DNA from: Candidatus Poseidoniales archaeon
GTDB lineage: Archaea; Thermoplasmatota; Poseidoniia; Poseidoniales; Poseidoniaceae
DNA: 64,000 bases
Direction: 5' to 3'
Assembly: GCA_003602575.1 (NCBI GenBank)
Contig: QQRY01000001.1
Location: forward strand, 100,032-164,031
Both the position numbers and the translations under genes were made by a program. The notes beneath the pieces were generated by a model that was not told the DNA's origin, did no database searches, and worked only from the letters and a program-made list of their open reading frames with translations. Shown here piece after piece: positions 62,001 through 64,000 of this stretch (positions within the stretch are counted from its first letter, which is position 1; every line of letters begins with the position of its first letter).

Positions 62001-64000
62001 GTAGCCCATGCTCAAAAGAACCATTTTGTGCAGAATCAATGAAAACATTGAATTTAACAGATTTAGCCGCCGGATTTGCGATTAATTCTACTGAGTTAGT
62101 AGTGAAATTATCTGTAACTACATGACCAATTAATGGAGATACACTAAGTGTTTCATCATCTATAGTAATATCATAAGTGTCTTTAGATAATCCTAGACTG
62201 AACACGCCTGAATCTGATACTTGTGAATTCCATTGTACACCATCGCCATTTGTCACAGTAACAGTTGGTAGATAATCCTCAAACATAGTAGAATCCCAAG
62301 TTGAGTTGTTATCGTAAGCATATAATACACCAGATACAGCATGAAGTTGTTCTAAGTAAATCGAACCTAAATTAAGGGTCGTAGAATTATCGATTTCGAA
62401 ATATGTGCTTCCTCCAAAGTTACCTGTACTTGATGCGATCATCTGGAAACTCAAATCGCCTGGTAGAGCAATGGTGAAATTACCTTCAATGTCTGAAGTT
62501 ATTTCACGCGTCAAATCGCCAGAGGAAAATACAATATTTACATTACTTGCTGATGTACTATTTTCTTCAGCTTGGCTAGTAGTCCAATTCTCATCAAAAT
62601 CAGAGGTGTATACCATTAGTTGACCTGAAACCTCTGAGGAAATTGAATAATCCATAGTTATAGATATGTCTTCATCAACTATTTCGAATGATTCGAATAA
62701 TAGATATTCATCAGAATTCGAATCAAATAGGCTGTAAGTTCCAGGTGTTAATTCAGCATTAATTATACCATTAACGTCACTTTGAACAGTCATCAAAGAT
62801 TCCGAAGAGGAAGAAGACAATTGAAGAGAACGATTGTCTAGTGAAAGTAAATCCTCGCCATTCGAATCATTAACAGGAGATGTTAATTGAACCGAAATAT
62901 CAAACATATCAGGTATGACTGAAATTGGAGATAATGTACTTGATACGTTACCTACAGAGATAGTTTGGTTAATCTCATAGAATGTATCATTATCCAAATC
63001 GATTCTAACTTGGTATTCTCCAGTAGAAATTGGACCGAAATTATATCCACCTGTAGAATTAGTTGTAACTTGTGAGAAACCATCATCTAGTAGTAAATCA
63101 TTCCATTCAAAAGTAGTATTTTCAATTGCATTGCCTTCACTGTCAGTAATATTTCCACGAAGAACAGAACCTGGAATAGTCATTGCGATATCATAAGTTG
63201 GATTAAGTCCGACATTAACTAGTTGAGGCAATTTAACTTCACGGCCGTTCTCTAATTGTGCAAACACCTCATAGTCTCCAGGTACTAGTCCGGTTTGGTA
63301 GAATGAACCTGGCTGTACTAGTTCGCCTGAGAAATATCCAATACCAGTAAATTCACCAGTACCATTGAATGTCCCAGTACCTTCAAACGTACCAATTCCT
63401 TGGAATGAAGACAGTTCAATATCTTGAACAAGAACTGTATTAGTGCTAGATGTGAATCTACCGTCAGCTTCAACGACACCGTCTATCATGTAGATAGGTA
63501 AGTCACCTGAATCATCTTGTAAACAAGCGGTCTGATTGACTGGCATCGATACATTTGTACTATCATTCGGGTCAACGTCACAAGCAGGAATCTCAGAAGC
63601 TTCTAGATTGATCCATGATGCCTTAATTGTTCCAGCACCATTCCATGTACCGTTAGCGACAAATGTTCGTCCCTCATTGACATTTCTAGTAAATGTTCCA
63701 GAAAAGTCAACTGCAGAGGCAATGCCCGCGCTGACAAAGGTGCCATTCTCTGTAAATGTAACCTCTCCAGTTCCTTCTATTATTCTAGTTTCATCGGTAG
63801 TAAACGACCCGTTTGTGGTCGTCATAGTAACGTCATCTGATATTCCAAATGTACTACGTAATACTATATCGGTGTCGACCAAAGGTTTTCCATTGAAGAG
63901 TTCATCTCCTATCCATGTAACCATTCCAGAAATTCCAGAACTTGAGACTTCAATGTCCATAGTTTGTGTAACTAACTCGGTTCTGTTGGCTTGTTCACCT
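59074..64000 (-). CDS. Giant surface protein with carboxypeptidase-regulatory-like repeats (5' end beyond the window)
   Basis: The minus-strand frame is open to the right edge (residues TELVTQ precede the ATG at 63960), so the true start and signal peptide lie outside. At least 1641 residues are visible. The part near the edge has short repeats of the kind FNGTGEFTGIGYFSG. The middle has many modules of about 80-100 residues with endings such as GSVLRGNITDSEGNAIENT, TPGTYSLFD and LLPGKYTIAVEN, typical of SdrD-B/carboxypeptidase-regulatory-like beta sandwiches. A NEW3-like module (FSFTITNTGNGNDRIKIEQ) precedes a C-terminal transmembrane helix (VWLMVIIFVLAILVAYGGL) and a short basic tail. It shares an operon with the membrane subtilase. 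Confidence 0.85.
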   Translation of the reverse strand, partial: GEQANRTELVTQTMDIEVSSSGISGMVTWIGDELFNGKPLVDTDIVLRSTFGISDDVTMTTTNGSFTTDETRIIEGTGEVTFTENGTFVSAGIASAVDFSGTFTRNVNEGRTFVANGTWNGAGTIKASWINLEASEIPACDVDPNDSTNVSMPVNQTACLQDDSGDLPIYMIDGVVEADGRFTSSTNTVLVQDIELSSFQGIGTFEGTGTFNGTGEFTGIGYFSGELVQPGSFYQTGLVPGDYEVFAQLENGREVKLPQLVNVGLNPTYDIAMTIPGSVLRGNITDSEGNAIENTTFEWNDLLLDDGFSQVTTNSTGGYNFGPISTGEYQVRIDLDNDTFYEINQTISVGNVSSTLSPISVIPDMFDISVQLTSPVNDSNGEDLLSLDNRSLQLSSSSSESLMTVQSDVNGIINAELTPGTYSLFDSNSDEYLLFESFEIVDEDISITMDYSISSEVSGQLMVYTSDFDENWTTSQAEENSTSASNVNIVFSSGDLTREITSDIEGNFTIALPGDLSFQMIASSTGNFGGSTYFEIDNSTTLNLGSIYLEQLHAVSGVLYAYDNNSTWDSTMFEDYLPTVTVTNGDGVQWNSQVSDSGVFSLGLSKDTYDITIDDETLSVSPLIGHVVTDNFTTNSVELIANPAAKSVKFNVFIDSAQNGSFEHGLPVNSNFTLSSTLLNDGVINVTVANYTTVGEIFLDLLPGKYTIAVENNPVDSENASDFNNMFVSTDIFVTLGDEQKNHSISFANQWLVQGIVKDHTGVEMKAEFSLYNESRNDWHPLSSNLTGDFSSYVEAGDWVVIISPIVDGNNTTLLRMPLTVSSDSSLRTGLDLQTVNSMKINMQLLENLTEEPVVNNRVIAVSNDGFGNVTLKSSDTNGNVSDDLMPGSWSLFLDYEGTNRSLSLDTYDSPFSTTEAVDGSVDLGTVHAEVNVLIQGTAYWDRDGISGDNPNEWVKEANVTVTDNLPGGFNEVVSTNIDGDWELFVPIRNVYNITVEKDGYSTVYYEMENQSGFVVEDESITKDILMEAENVDVSGIIQTSLSNPELQLNGASIVLYPSSESDVEPITVVGTYLDGKLSWSETITPGKWTVVVQSQNVDDNGGGVAVGFLNANISSGGTLEMNMSTGGWVEISTNWQDINLNEHHTGTSDTAGYAMIQSEVEISFDLLLGTSWNYTVDSNGELKVLMPLGDIKLTSEFTTVQHERNLSMDYSFTSTPTVEQGILDVYVDYSRRINSKTSMEIDLTSIVNATYNSVAELNAIENDDGYKTIEFEIDAVYEGTESRDKFVISGLVTDSMDSNLWSVEFYNGTGWESTTEIEMGIGDSLTDTSVSNTSTVKARINMPNASSVWSFEEGHEISFTLSNDAVTSTPEFVTVFIPETYGIEVTNIVEETGVSPGGQSTFSFTITNTGNGNDRIKIEQTNSLGAGWEITPDLTYLPLNKDSSTIQTFDVYAPSDFTSGKVQAWITVSSEDNTTNTTVEIDIFSARISLSVDQSALNEKSYQNEIGGGELIVPVENSGFRSAGTVVVYANRTDDAGVTLETLTPQTISVGAGQTVDAVFELNATSKIDQRYAVSVDVLGEDADYVADGGNVETFDFDLPTKLNVEEDTSVWLMVIIFVLAILVAYGGLKVARNKSSTRF

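Noticed and set aside
59074-63960. Complete gene starting at ATG 63960
   Set aside because: The frame stays open to the window edge and no signal peptide follows the ATG, so the gene is cut by the window.

Overview
The window most likely comes from an uncultured planktonic euryarchaeon of the Marine Group II / Ca. Poseidoniales type, in the wider Thermoplasmata. This is inferred from content, not from a phylogeny. Archaeal markers are the RNase P protein Rpp21/Rpr2, a CRM-domain protein, type II GAPDH, archaeal-type PheT and GluRS, uS15, archaeosine synthase ArcS, a UPF0201 protein and class III-signal pilin-like proteins. A DnaJ, a lone 23S rRNA gene with no 16S gene beside it, A+T-rich DNA, minimal spacers and very long secreted proteins fit the same group.

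Layout. 1-203: 5' end of a 23S rRNA gene (minus strand) with a structured leader to about 412. 491-4907: TPR/zinc-ribbon protein, ion transporter of the ArsB/NhaD superfamily, then a small RNA/nucleotide cluster (CRM protein, RNase P Rpp21, adenylate kinase). 4946-9856: giant membrane-anchored subtilase. 9917-19844: housekeeping block (GAPDH, a GXGXG/glutamate-synthase-like protein, PheT, a surface protein, RNase HII, GluRS, a CBS protein). 19846-25685: membrane zinc-ribbon protein and the translation group arcS, rps15, a RecJ/Cdc45-position protein and a small helical protein. 25783-34118: secreted protein, DnaJ, zinc-ribbon membrane protein, glycosyltransferase, UPF0201, a pyroglutamyl-peptidase/Nudix fusion, a small membrane protein and a metzincin-like lipoprotein.

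34154-64000 is an almost continuous cell-surface region. It holds a 148-aa protein with an 1812-aa membrane-anchored protein and a 1915-aa protein rich in calcium-type repeats, a WalJ-like metallo-beta-lactamase, a three-gene operon of type IV pilin-like proteins, a winged-helix/STAND/TPR regulator directly behind a 1472-aa beta-helix surface protein, a membrane-anchored subtilase, and a protein of more than 1640 residues that runs off the right edge.

Five giant surface proteins take up about 40% of the window (25.4 of 64 kb). Two of them share a near-identical C-terminal cytoplasmic tail motif and a third has a different Trp-containing tail, which suggests a common intracellular partner. The best candidates for something undescribed are this tail module, the pilin-like operon facing the STAND regulator, and the roughly 20-bp-spaced TATCA repeats upstream of the regulator's operon. 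No CRISPR array, insertion sequence, prophage or tRNA gene was seen. No stretch longer than 300 bases lacks a gene; the longest is the 23S leader and promoter at 204-490.
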